Assembly (NCBI GenBank): GCA_951799405.1
Contig: OX637356.1
Location: forward strand, 8,083,229-8,147,228
Direction: 5' to 3'
Source: Agapetus fuscipes
Lineage: Eukaryota > Arthropoda > Insecta > Trichoptera > Glossosomatidae
DNA: 64,000 nt
The translations under genes and the position numbers were made by a program. Below the pieces are notes generated by a model that was not told the origin of the DNA, searched no databases, and saw only the letters and a program-made list of their open reading frames with translations. Shown here piece after piece: positions 21,893 through 31,965 of the stretch (position 1 is its first letter; each line of letters starts with the position of its first letter).

Positions 21893-23559
21893 GTAACATT
21901 CTAGATTACCCTTTTGCTTCTCATATTTTTTTATGGGTTTTTCTTTCAGCAACTCTTTAGATCTGCACAACATGAGTGTGAAGATACACAATTTATTTGT
22001 ATTTTTTATTTGCAAAAATCATGCAGATTTTGTATTTCTTTTTCGGTTTTAATCCTACAATTCGCTTGCATCAATATTCATCTATCGGCTTTTAACATTC
22101 CTCCCTATCACAATCGTTTTGAGTGCATCTTAGTAGGCACAGAAAATGCCTTATATTAACTGCAGTTGTATACTTTAAATAATGTAAATACATAATTTTT
22201 CTTTAGACTGAGTAAACATTTACTTTAAAGTGTACTCGTTTACCCTTTAAGCGTCAACATTTTCTTTTTGGTTCGCGATACAAAAAAATGATCCCATTTG
22301 ACACGTCGTCAGTCATTGAGGGGTTGAAAAAGACTGCAAACCGTTCATCCACAGTACGGCACACTTTAGACTCATGCAAACTCAAGTCTTCATCACTTTT
22401 TTCACTCACTTTTTTCACTCTTTTTTCTTTCTTCACTTACAAAGATATCGGCGTGAGATAGCTAGTGCGATCCTTACAAAAACACCTTTTCACTTGAAAG
22501 GTCTACACTATTAGGCCTCGGGTGATTCCGCTAACGATTTTCTTTGACGGGGAAATTATTTGAAGCGCCTGCTAGGGATTTTTCACGCCTGTATCGGCGC
22601 TGAAAGACTAGTTTTTCAGTGTCTTTTTTTAATGTGAAAAAAGGAAAATCGTCTTTTGACACTTTAAATATTTTTAATGCAGGTGTCATAAACTAACGCC
22701 CAAGTGAAAAGATGTTTCTTTGTTCCTAGGTTTTGTTTTATTTTTAAAGAAATTTTAGAAGTACCTACCAAGAAAATCTCCCAATTTTTTTTTCATTTTT
22801 ATGTTTAAAAAAAGTTGTTAAGGTTTGTTTTTATTACGGCATGAAAAAATAAACAATGGGTAAGAAAACTTGGTTAAGTTTTTTTTAGAAAATTTGATGT
22901 TTTAGATCAGACCTTTTTTAATTTTACAAATCTATGCCTTTCATAATTCTAAAAATAGATTTTGATAAATGGCACCACTTAAAATTATTATGTAGCCGTA
23001 CAAATTTAATGAGGCTGGAATAAATAACATAGTCAAAAAAACTGTTACGCTGCGAGGTTGCTTTGACACAGGCTACATATTTTTTATTAAATTCAGGCTG
23101 AAATAATGGTTTTCTTCATGGCAACAAATTAAAAATAAATTTACTTTCAATTGATCCTTGTTCATCGCACAACATAAGTGTCTCCTGAAGACGTCTATGA
23201 AATCAACAAAAATGTCGGGAATAATGCAGTTCTCCTACAAAATTTGTACATTTTTTGTTTACTTTTATATTAAATACATTTTTGTCTTGCTTGCTAAAGA
23301 CAATAACAACGGACGTGCAACGTTTGCCCGCTGAGAAAAAAAAACAAAATTAGAACATCCGTACCAAAAACGTTCCGAATACATATCTAAATCAACTTGC
23401 CCATACATAAAACTTCATCCTTGTAATGTTTCCTTGAAGCTGTTCTCTCAGTACGCTGGACTCTCTTGGAATTAAGTTCCTCTGGTTTTATACACCCTCA
23501 GGCGTCTCTGCTATCTGCCAGCGTCTAAATGACCAACAGTGAACAGTTTTCCGTTCAAA
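21893..23559. other. 1.7 kb without a recognised feature
   Basis: AT-rich. A word 'ctcctgaagacgtc' near 23181 resembles the hammerhead-like motif of 63.06 kb but lacks the rest of the core. Confidence 0.35.
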
Positions 23560-23710
23560 CCCAACAACAGGCGTTTACCAAAAAATGTATTTAAACTAAA
23601 ACAACGCCTCTACGTGAGGTGTTCCAATTCCATACATTAAAGGTAAAACGAAGTGTCTGCGTTGAACCGCAAAGTTTAAAACTTGTTGTACCCTGTTATT
23701 CAGAATCATT
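23560..23710 (+). repeat. Family E copy
   Basis: Contains 'ggcgtttaccaaaaaatgta', 'aactaaaacaacgcctcta', a 'cgtgaggtgtt' arm, and ends 'cttgttgtaccctg'. Confidence 0.5.
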
Positions 23711-24199
23711 CATTCACTCAGATCTCCATCAGTTTTTTATGTATAATATTCAATCCCATTCGAACAGAAAGAAAATCATCATTTCAATTGATAGTCAAAT
23801 AAATTACGCTTTTAATGGACTTAAAATATTTTTTCTCGTTCATTTAAACTAGGAGTTAAAGTCAAATGAAGTTGTGGATTTCTGTTCTACGACAGACTCT
23901 GAATAGCTACGTGTGTTCGCGTTTATACAACTCATTGTCTAAGAGCTCTCTAAGATAACACAAATGCAGTGAAAAAGGTATACTATCTAACTAGTTAGTT
24001 AACTTAAATTACAAGGAGAGGACTGAGAAGTAAAGTTTATTTTTAACGAATTTAAAATCTTCAAATCTTGCAAAAAATATTTCAGATTAATACTATATTC
24101 ATGTATAAAACCAGTTAGCGCTTACATTTTCAAAGTGAATAAATAATTTTCCAGCTTCCTAGGAAGTCGATAACCCCTTTTTCTAGTGATGTCGAAGTA
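23711..24199. other. No feature seen
   Basis: AT-rich unique-looking DNA. Confidence 0.35.
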
Positions 24200-24272
24200 A
24201 GGTCAGCCCCCTCACTTGCAAAAATGATTAAGTTCCACAAGCCACACGCGACTCTTTCAACGACAATGCGAA
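24200..24272 (+). mobile_element. SINE-B fragment
   Basis: 'gtcagccccctcacttgcaa', 'aagttccacaagccacacgc' and 'gactctttc' match the SINE-B 3' third. Confidence 0.55.
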
Positions 24273-24363
24273 AACAAATCGTTATATTTGTACAATAAAA
24301 GCAGAACCTTTGTCTGCCAGTCTATTTCTAGGCCCCTCTTCCCAGGAGGTTGCCCGTTTTAAT

Positions 24364-24668
24364 TTTTCGAGAGGACTGTGGATGATCTTAAATAGGGTCC
24401 ACACAGGGCAAGACCGTTGCAGCTCATTGTACAACACAATGAGATAAGCTTCGTCTCTGGAATTTGACTGTGGTGCGGAGAACCAGACTATCCAGCACAT
24501 GGGGGAGGAGTGCCCTATCAGAAGACATCCTCCTGGCCTGAAAAACCTCCATGAAGCTACGCCAGGAGCAGGGAAGTCGATGGAGGACCTTGATCGTCAC
24601 CTCTGATGCGGCCCAATGGTCAAGAAATTTATTGCGCTTGCCGACCATACGCAAAGTAAGTAAGTAAG
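24364..24668 (+). pseudogene. LINE ORF2 C-terminal Cys/His region
   Basis: The plus-strand frame reads a form of RVHTGQDRCSSLYNTM, a stop, then FDCGAENQTIQHMGEECPI and RRHPPGLKNLHEATP. This C-DCGA-QTxxHxxEECP block follows the RT domain in jockey- and I-like non-LTR retrotransposons. The fragment ends in a short (TAAG)n tail at about 24652-24665. A stop shows the copy is dead. Confidence 0.8.
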
Positions 24669-25250
24669 TCCCACCTTCAGTTGGCGTAAAGCAGACTTCT
24701 TTACCTGTGAAAGTACATAGATTTCACATGCCACATATGATCTCTTTTTTTTAAGAAATCCTGTGTGGGAGACTCCCTTTATTCTAGAGACTCTAGGGGT
24801 CTATGACACTTGTTGTAGTACCGCAGAGGTGTACGAACTTGGTTGACGCTACAAAGCGCCAATACTCAAGCAAGACCCATTTGCTGTAAGGCTGGATGGA
24901 CCTTTAGTGACCGGTCTTTGGTAAAGGTTTTTTTTTCAACCCAGCAGCGAAGAGCATAATATTTGGAAATATAAATGGTATATTTTTATGCTCCGCTGGG
25001 ATCCGAACCCACAACCTTCCATTTACGAGTCCATAATGTTGCCACTGGACTATGGACCGGTCCAAGTAATGCCAACAACACGTGGTGTACCTGAGCGGTA
25101 GCCCATCCAAGTAGCATCCGCGCCCAATGTTGCTTAACTTCGGTGATCTGAAGAGAACCGGTGCTTTTAACATGGTATCGTCGTTGACGTCTTTGGAGAC
25201 AACGCGTCAAGAAGTTGCAATGTATTTGCAGCTTAGTTGCGTTATTTTCC
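24669..25250 (+). mobile_element. SINE-B split by a SINE-C1 insertion
   Basis: The left part (24669-24743) reads 'ccttcagttggcgtaaagc' to 'ccacatatgatctc'. The right part (25189-25250) resumes 'ctttggagacaacgcg' and ends 'gcagcttagttgcg'. Joined, the pieces restore SINE-B order. The bases 'tcttt' next to both junctions may be the target duplication. Confidence 0.75.
24744..25188 (-). mobile_element. SINE-C1: 5S head, tRNA unit, LINE-type tail
   Basis: Minus strand: the 5S rRNA-like head (25071-25188) starts GTCAACGAC, holds 'gggcgcggatgctacttgga' and ends 'gtgttgttggc'. The tRNA-like unit (about 24985-25068) has 'ggaccggtccatagtccagt' and B box GGGTTCGGATCCC. The body follows (24836-24984). 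The last 85 bases (24752-24835) match the 3' end of the LINE at 11880: 'acctctgcgg', 'gacccctagagtct', 'cacaggatttctta', then an A run (T at 24744-24752 on plus). Confidence 0.85.
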
Positions 25251-25359
25251 CAAACGCAACGTCTTTGTCTGCCCGTCTATTTATTTCAACAGTTCACTCT
25301 GTTTTATGTTAACGAACGAAATGAATGTACATACATTATTTCGTGTAAGGATGTTATGG

Positions 25360-25460
25360 ATGAGAAATTTCAGATATGGATACGGATACGGATATGAGAG
25401 TAATATTACTTCGATTACAGATACGGATAACTAAATGGATTCTTTCGGATAGTTTTGGTT
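25360..25460 (+). repeat. GGATAC-rich repeat, left block
   Basis: Degenerate runs such as 'atggatacggatacgg' and 'cttcggatag'. A similar block on the opposite strand lies at 26200-26325, on the other side of a LINE relic. Confidence 0.45.
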
Positions 25461-25506
25461 ACTGATATTACGTTTTGAAGGAATTTTCAAAGTAAAATAC
25501 CTACAA

Positions 25507-25965
25507 ACTCATCGTCAATGCATACGCTCGCATGATTGCTGGTCAGTCAAAATTTACTCACATTACTCCTCTTCTCCAGAAGCTTCACTGACTCCGTATC
25601 CCGGAGCGCATCGAGTTTAAAGTGTGCACGATGGTCCACAAAGCTTTATTTGGAAAAAACACCAAAATATGTCGCTGATTTAATCAAAGCAGTCACCCTT
25701 GGCAAAAAATAGCCTAACACTGCGCTCGGCTGAAACCAGAGCCAAATCAAAGATTGAAGAATCGATAAGTAGAGTTAACACAATGTTTGGAGAGCGTGCA
25801 TTTTGTGCAGTTGCTGGTCCTCTGGCCTGGAACCACCTGCCACATCATGTGAGAGAGCTGGAGGACCATGGAAAGTTCCGGAATGCACTGAAGACAAGCA
25901 AATTTCTGGCATCGTTTGCACCAGCGCCCTGGGAGTGTTTACATCACGAAACGGCGCTATAAAGA
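25507..25965 (+). pseudogene. LINE ORF2 C-terminus, CR1-like
   Basis: Frame 1 gives NAYARMIAG, then ITPLLQKLH, a stop, and RIPERIEFKVCTMVHKALFG. A frameshift leads to TPKYVADLI and, from 25699, SAETRAKSK, FGERAFCAVAGPLAWNHLP and FRNALKTSKFL. The order (IT-LL--LHWL, R--FK----KAL-G, P-YL-DL, FG-RAF-VAGP--WN-LP, F---LK) is the usual end of CR1- and jockey-type reverse transcriptases. At least one stop and one frameshift. Confidence 0.85.
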
Positions 25966-26199
25966 AATCATCAACTCATCCTCATCATCATCAAACTCGA
26001 GCATAAACGAAAATAGTTCAAGATATTTATTCAGCATTCAGATAATTGGAGCTTAAACTGTAATGTAACCCCACAATGACCATGTTGACTAGTTATGACT
26101 AAGCAATGGAAATAACAAGCATTGCATAATATGACGCGTGCGGCTAGTATATCAACTCGACTAGACAAAAACTTAAACTTGTTATACTATGTTTCGTTT

Positions 26200-26325
26200 A
26201 GACTCTGCCACTATCCAAAAGTATCCAACTCTTTTGTCGGTTTCAGTTACGGATATGAATCATTTTTATTTCGGATATTCGATAGTTTCGGTTACGGATA
26301 CGTTTATTCCAAGCATCCCTGATTT
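26200..26325 (-). repeat. GGATAC-rich repeat, right block
   Basis: On the minus strand: 'ggatgcttggaataaacgta', 'tccgtaaccgaaactatcg', 'aatatccgaaataaaaatg'. It is inverted relative to the block at 25360-25460; together they may be the ends of one element enclosing the LINE relic. Confidence 0.45.
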
Positions 26326-26716
26326 CGTGTAGCAGAAACGCTCAAGTGAGAAGCTGCCTGCTACAGTAGGTACAATGTATGTAGCTCTCATTTCGGTAGC
26401 GAAAATGCTACAAAGATAATGCCCATCATAAAAATGCAGATTGTAAATGAGTTTGCTTTCATTTATCTCTGGGTTTATTCTTTTTTACTTTGAAATGTTG
26501 CATGCGGAGAGTGTTGCCATTCAAAAAGTAAAATCCTACATTTTTTTAAATGAATGTAAAAATTCTCATTTCACACAATGGTCAGCAGTTGAAATGCAAG
26601 CGTTTGTATAAAATACTTTATGTTTTATGTATGATTTAAGGTAATATTATGCACATACTAAAAACAATATTTTTATATTTTGTATTGTTTGTGTATTAAC
26701 ACTGTGAAAATTCATT

Positions 26717-26975
26717 TTGTTTCAATTTATAATTTTTGGATGAAATTTTTCAAGCAAAACACTGTTTATTTTCACTATAGACTTTATTTAAAAGATTAAA
26801 ATCTTTAAAACAAAATTACGAATGTTTTCGACCTAGAATACCTGATGATGACCTTCTAGGTCGAAAACGTTCGTAATTTTGTTTTAAAGATTTTAATCTT
26901 TTAAATAAAGTCTATAGTGAAAATAAACAGTGTTTTGCTTGAAAAATTTCATCCAAAAATTATAAATTGAAACAA
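26717..26975. mobile_element. Foldback element D3 with hammerhead-like core
   Basis: Arms of about 120 bp are almost perfect inverted copies, from 'ttgtttcaatttataattt' at 26717 to its complement at 26975. At the centre, plus strand, lies CTGATGA (26842-26848), one base, GACC-loop-GGTC (26850-26862) and GAAA (26863-26866). These are the conserved parts of a hammerhead ribozyme core. A flank at 26690-26716 ('aacactgtgaaaattcattt') recurs at 63652. Confidence 0.75.
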
Positions 26976-27017
26976 TATTTTTTATTATCAGTAGGTAAAA
27001 GTTTAATTAAATTTACT

Positions 27018-27426
27018 TATTTGGCAAGCGCTATTTCTGTGAGAATCACACCTTCAAACCTCTTAGCAATCTTGGTCATAGCTATATAAAACGTCAATTC
27101 TCAAGCAATGCTCAATTTCTGTACGGCTGGATGGACCATTGATAGTCAGTCTTTGTTAAAAGTGGATAATTTTTTCAACCAAGCGAAGAGCATGTTTTGA
27201 ATAACAAATGATATTTTTTAATTTATAATTTTTGAAGGTTCAAAGAAAACACTGTTTATTTTCACTAAAATTTATTTAGAAAGATTAAAATCTTTAAAAC
27301 AATTTACAAACGCGTTTTCGACCTAGTAGGTCATCATCAGGTATGATTACAGTCAATGATATTTTGTTTGTGCTACGCCGGGAATCGAGCCCCTAACTTT
27401 CCAATTACAAGTCCAAAGCGTTACAG
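27018..27426 (-). mobile_element. SINE-C split by a D fragment
   Basis: Minus strand: tRNA-like part at 27356-27426 ('cgctttggacttgtaattgg', 'gggctcgattcccgg'). The body resumes at 27218 ('catgctcttcgcttggttg', 'agactgactatcaatggtcc') and ends 'ggtgtgattctcacagaaat'. The piece between is a D element arm. 'aatgatatttt' is present on both sides of it. Confidence 0.75.
27222..27355 (-). mobile_element. D element, single arm, inserted in SINE-C
   Basis: This is one arm of D3 in monomer form. On the minus strand: CTGATGA, GACC-loop-GGTC, GAAA (27305-27342), then 'gattttaatctttctaaata' and 'aaaataaacagtgttttctt'. The flanking 'aatgatatttt' duplication suggests a discrete insertion. Confidence 0.7.
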
Positions 27427-27967
27427 CCTTTTTAAGTTGGACGCATTCTACCGGTTCTTCAAAGTTTTTATTCCCCCTGGGACCGTGTCTGAAGTCAGTA
27501 GTGTATGAAGATGTATGAAACCTGTCATACGATTTGTCCGGTAACCAATAAACAATCCTGATGAAATGCGTTGAATCTGAAAAGGCACTAAAAACACTAG
27601 ACTACCGAACAGTATTTATAAATAAATCATGTATGGTTTTCTAAAAAAAGTGTACTCAACCATTTTTGTATTTGCATTTTGGTTAAATTTCCCCCTTTGC
27701 TTTAATCAATGTGTTTTTGCCGCCCTTCCGTCGTCGCCATCGCCTGTTAGGGAAAGCCCCAGGGGATGTGGGGCGGGAACGAAGTCAGGGCATTTTGATT
27801 TGAGAGGAAATTGAATATTTTGCAACAGATTCAACATTTTTGTTATTTTTTATGTCGCTAACGATACGTCGAGAATAATGTAAGTTCTCTTATAACGGCT
27901 CGTCTAATATCCGATACATAAATTTTAATTGTGTAGTTCTAATTATTGTAAATATTTGTTTATATTG
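27427..27967. other. No feature seen
   Basis: AT-rich with a GC-richer patch at 27720-27780. The 61-codon plus-strand ORF at 27629 has a hydrophobic start but no other support. Confidence 0.35.
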
Positions 27968-27975
27968 CTAACTAT

Positions 27976-28205
27976 CAGTGGCGAAGGGTGTCATACAAGC
28001 TGGTTCCCATCGGCTTCCCTTTTAAAACGGTGTAACAAAGTAGTTAAAAAAATATAGGCACAAAGTAAAAAAATACATTTAAAACCAAAGAAACAGTACA
28101 TATTTATTCCCCATTGAAACCATGCAGTCTACTTTATTATAATTTTTGCCTCTTTTTAAACGGGAAGCCGATGGGAATCGGCTTGTATGGCACCCTTCGC
28201 CACTG
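27976..28205. mobile_element. hAT-type MITE with 8-bp target duplication
   Basis: 230 bp with terminal inverted repeats of about 50 bp beginning CAGTGGCGAAGGGTG. The flanking octamers are ctaactat (27968-27975) and ctgactat (28206-28213), 7 of 8 identical. CAGTGGC-type ends and 8-base duplications are typical of hAT elements. No coding sequence. Confidence 0.9.
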
Positions 28206-28362
28206 CTGACTATATAATTTTTCTCGTCTATTCATCATTTTTTTTGTTTATCAAAGAAGCATTTAGTGATATCAATATTTTCAGGCTTTCACGGTTAAAA
28301 TTTCAAAACATTCAAACCCCACCCCCTTTATCACAAGACATTCCACTCGACACATGTGTATG

Positions 28363-28404
28363 CGATAACGTGGCAAGAAGCTACACTATATGAGTAGCTT
28401 AGGA
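28363..28404 (+). mobile_element. SINE-B fragment (3' end)
   Basis: 'ggcaagaagctacactatat' then 'gagtagcttag', the terminal part of SINE-B. Confidence 0.5.
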
Positions 28405-28561
28405 GCGTGCTATGCTCAGGTAAACGTTATTGCATCAATGGATCTACAAATCATCTATTCGTCGGACAAACAATGCGATACAATCAGTAGTTTTTGAAGT
28501 AAATGAGTATCCACGACATCTTTTAGTAAATTTCAAAATGTCACCTCACGTAACTACAATC

Positions 28562-28609
28562 TTCAATCACGACCAACAACAATTATAATTGTTGTTGGTC
28601 GTGATTGAA
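28562..28609. repeat. Perfect 48-bp palindrome
   Basis: 24 bases (28562-28585) are followed at once by their exact reverse complement (28586-28609), with no spacer. The arm contains 'cgaccaacaacaatt'. It could extrude as a cruciform. No family recognised. Confidence 0.9.
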
Positions 28610-29424
28610 TAAATTATTATTTCTGACGGCTCGTGTTTCATCGTTCAAAAAGAGATACACACGATTTTATCCCCTGATGACGTCAGATATGGCTTTTAAA
28701 ATGTCGCAACGACCTCTAATTGAAAATCTTTTGTTTTATTGAATTACTGTTTTTATTATGGTGTTTTCTTTTTCAAGATGCTTTAAGCGTTTTCCTTAAA
28801 TGCGCCAAGACGTTTCTAGAATAAAAATGTACGTACAATAATAATACTTGGAGCGCAAAACCATTAGGACTGAGTACGTAAACAAAACATTCAAAGAGAA
28901 GCGAGCTAACAGGAAAGTCTCTCTACCCCGTCTTTAAACGGTAAAACGTGAAATCGCTCAGAGAATACCGAGATATTATTTGAAGACGAAACATCTTTTG
29001 TGTGTTGTCTCTTATTGATTGAATCCTGTCTAATGCGATGACTGGAAAAGTTTGATCATATTCTCGAACAAATACAAGGGCTAAACAGTGACTCTCAACA
29101 TTTTTCCGGCAAAGAAACACAATGGTTTTGTTACCATCGGGAACCACAGAGTTCAAGAATATTAATTCGTATTAATCTGAACATAAAGTGAAAAATAATT
29201 TAACATATCTTCGATTTGTGTGCTTTTTCAGTTGCGTTGTATCTTCTTCGTGAGTTGATTTTCTTAGACAATTTCATGATTTGCAATCAGTGCTACACGC
29301 ATTTTATAATTTATCTCATCAGCTGTTGTCATCAATGCGAGGACTTTTTTGTTTAATTAAAAGCAAAGCAGATAAAAAATTGTATAAATTACATGTAGGT
29401 ACTATGCTTGTTATTGATAAATAT
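28610..29424. other. No feature seen
   Basis: AT-rich unique-looking DNA. The 77-codon minus-strand ORF at 28923-29156 has no recognisable domain. Confidence 0.35.
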
Positions 29425-29690
29425 CTACATGGCGACGATGGCGTCTGCTCTGATGTAATATCCTCACTCATACCCCCTCCTCTCGTCACAACAAGGGCAA
29501 CTCGTAGAACGGCTCACATTCAACCATTTGCAGTCGATATCAAAACTATGAGAACTTGGTGCTTTCACAACTCATTCCTTTGCCAAACTGCCCGCTTATG
29601 GAATGAGTTACCGGTATCTGTGTTTCCATCCCAATTTAACATTGCCCTTTTCAAATCCAATATCAATCGCCTTTTGTATTAATTGCCCTT
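29425..29690 (+). pseudogene. LINE ORF2 C-terminus, 5'-truncated
   Basis: The frame ending at 29682 reads YLHGDDGVCSDVISSLIPPP, then FAVDIKTMRTWCFHNSFL, TARLWNELPVSVFPSQF and ALFKSNINRLLY before a stop. It is a second copy of the family at 11880-13272, with about 70% of residues in common by eye, but its C-terminus is shorter. The next bases lead straight into SINE-A sequence. Confidence 0.85.
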
Positions 29691-29890
29691 CCGGGATGCC
29701 AATGCCACCCCGGTTCAGGGAACGGTGGCAGGAGTTGCAAGGTTTATGTTCATGTGAGGTTTTCTTTATTTGTATGCACACATGCAGAATGTGTAGGCGC
29801 GAACCTACATGTGCCTATCTGTAGGCATGCATTTCATATGAGCCTTAAATGCTTACATATCCTTGCAGCTTAGATTATAGATTATTATGA
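29691..29890 (+). mobile_element. SINE-A 3' part, joined to the LINE
   Basis: Begins at 'gatgccaatgccacccc' about ten bases after the LINE stop. It lacks the first about 60 bases of SINE-A, then continues to the tail 'cagcttagattatagatta'. Confidence 0.8.
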
Positions 29891-30422
29891 CGAGTGATTT
29901 TGACTCCAGCAATTCAAAAAGATTTCTTCTTGAATACTCGATAATATATTCACTCAATCCATTTTTATCCATAGTACATCGATCCCAAAGTTTATATCCT
30001 TGAGCGACTTCTTGATATATGTAATCAGTAATATGTATGCTGTATGACCCTTTAACGCACCACTTCCAAGGTTCTCACGGACCAACGGTTGAGAACCTCT
30101 GAAATGGAGCCTAAAACAATTCCAAAGTAATTTAATTTCGAGTGTCGGGTGTATTTACTTGTGTTTATTGAAATTTTCAACCTTAATTTGTTTGGAACAG
30201 GTTGGGATTCGGTTGTAAAGTGTTGTATATAGTAGGCCACAGCACCTACCTGTAAATTTGTTTCGTAGCATTAATTTAAAAAAAAAATGCAATGATAGAA
30301 ATAACATCAAAAACAATTTAATTTTACCAAACAAAGAAAGGAATTTGATTGTTTATTGTAAACACTAAAAAATATACATCAATTTTTTTTACAAGTAAGA
30401 AGATTTCACTCATTGATTGAAG
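29891..30422. other. No feature seen
   Basis: AT-rich unique-looking DNA. Confidence 0.35.
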
Positions 30423-30660
30423 GTTCCTTGACTAATAGGTTGGTATGAGGCTGACCCCCGATGCTGTAAAACTTGGTTTACTTTTGCCAATGCCACCTCG
30501 TTTTCAGATAAATGCGGCACGAGTTGCAAAAATGTATGTTCATATGAGGTTTTGTTTATTTTGTATTTACACAAGCAGCATGTGTGCTCATAATGGCTTA
30601 AAGATTCATAAACAAACTCAAATATTTAAAGCCCAATAAATTTTAAATCTAAATATATCT
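30423..30660 (+). mobile_element. SINE-A, diverged
   Basis: Starts 'ttccttgactaataggttgg', 'atgaggctgacccccgatgc', then 'gcacgagttgcaaaaatgt' and 'aagcagcatgtgtgctca'. The 3' end decays. Confidence 0.75.
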
Positions 30661-30969
30661 TATACTATACTATATAGTAGTAATCATGAAAAAAATGTGG
30701 AAATATTTGTGTCTCTATTTAATTCATACTTCTATTTGTGTACCTTGTTTTGCGGTGGAAACAAATAAATTGGAACTCGCGTAAATAGGGTTTTTGCAGG
30801 TGGGCATAAAATTGCCAGCATCAAAATTTATCATCACGGCTCCCCATCAAACCGAAATGTGCCAAATTTTATTTTTCGAGTCGGGAATCGTTAAAAATGA
30901 ATCGCCCGTTTTATTGGATCAATCTGAAAATGTAATCATGGTCTGAACCCTAAGTATAAAGGTTTTAAT

Positions 30970-31095
30970 TCAAACTCAACCATTTAGTTTTATCGATAAT
31001 GTATGAAAATTTAAACTCTCACGAGACGCACTGTTTTGACTTTCATACACTTATTGGAGAATACTATGCCGAGTTGAACGTGAAGTTCTGTGTTT
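30970..31095 (+). repeat. Family E relic
   Basis: 'aatgtatgaaaatttaaact', 'ctcacgagacgcactgtttt' and 'gactttcatacac' follow the E order. Termini unclear. Confidence 0.4.
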
Positions 31096-31208
31096 GATGA
31101 AAGTACTGATGTGATTATCAAGTTTATTTTTGGTTTGCAAAAATGACATAATTCAGTTTTTGCATGGTAAATAATAAAATATTGAAAAAAAACGCGTTGA
31201 CGGCCAAC

Positions 31209-31268
31209 TACGAGATAACTCGTAGATTGCGTTCTTTTTTAGGACACCAGCTACGAGTTATCTCGTCC
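31209..31268. repeat. Short inverted repeat
   Basis: 'cgagataactcgtag' (about 31212-31226) recurs as its complement 'ctacgagttatctcg' (about 31251-31265). The left copy also pairs with itself (CTACGAG-ATAA-CTCGTAG). Confidence 0.6.
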
Positions 31269-31328
31269 TGCGTTTACTTGGCATTTTTGAACAGCTGCGA
31301 GGAAACTTGAAATATGTATATCAGTTCT

Positions 31329-31329
31329 A

Positions 31330-31361
<32 letters not shown>

Positions 31362-31692
31362 GTAGTAGACCTCTATAAATCATATGTATGTATGTTTTTA
31401 TTTATTATACTTTGGTACCTACTTGCCTATATTATCTATGTTTATATATTTGCATTGTTTATTATACAGTTTTTTTTTTATTTTAATTTGATTTCTCCAC
31501 ATATCAGATCTCTTCATTCATATTGACTAAATTAATTGTGAATCCCTCACCACACACAAGAGCTTTGACTCTTTTTGGTGAGGTATAGCATATAAAACAA
31601 ATGAATACTATGTAATAGAAATAAGTTTGAAAAATGTAATGTATGAACTTAAAATGTCTTATATTAAATAAAAAAAAAAAAAAAAAAAAAAA
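31329..31692. repeat. Segment between poly-T and poly-A runs
   Basis: A T run of about 34 (31329-31361) and an A run of about 24 (31669-31692) enclose 310 bases of AT-rich DNA. The right part could be a retrotransposon 3' end with its A tail; no coding part was identified. Confidence 0.5.
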
Positions 31693-31965
31693 TATCGATA
31701 AATGGCTTCTGAAAAAATAATAAAAAGTTAATTCTGAGGAAATAACAAAATATCAGTTTAAAACTTTAATGATTAATAAAAAATCGTATTACCTTTAAAA
31801 AAAACACATTTTTTATGCTTTTTGATGATAACTATGCACTAGAATTAGGGTTTTGTCTACCTTAGTAACGATTTATGATGGGTTTGTTTTTTTAGGTCCA
31901 CAACTGAGCTACAGTAGTAACAATTTGATCAAGGCAAAAGGATTTCTATACTCGATACTACCTAA
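31693..31965. other. No feature seen
   Basis: AT-rich DNA before the SINE-C tail. Confidence 0.35.

Noticed and set aside
31314..31526. Hydrophobic 70-codon ORF resembling a membrane protein
   Set aside because: The run of Phe is a poly-T tract; the rest is AT-rich low-complexity sequence.
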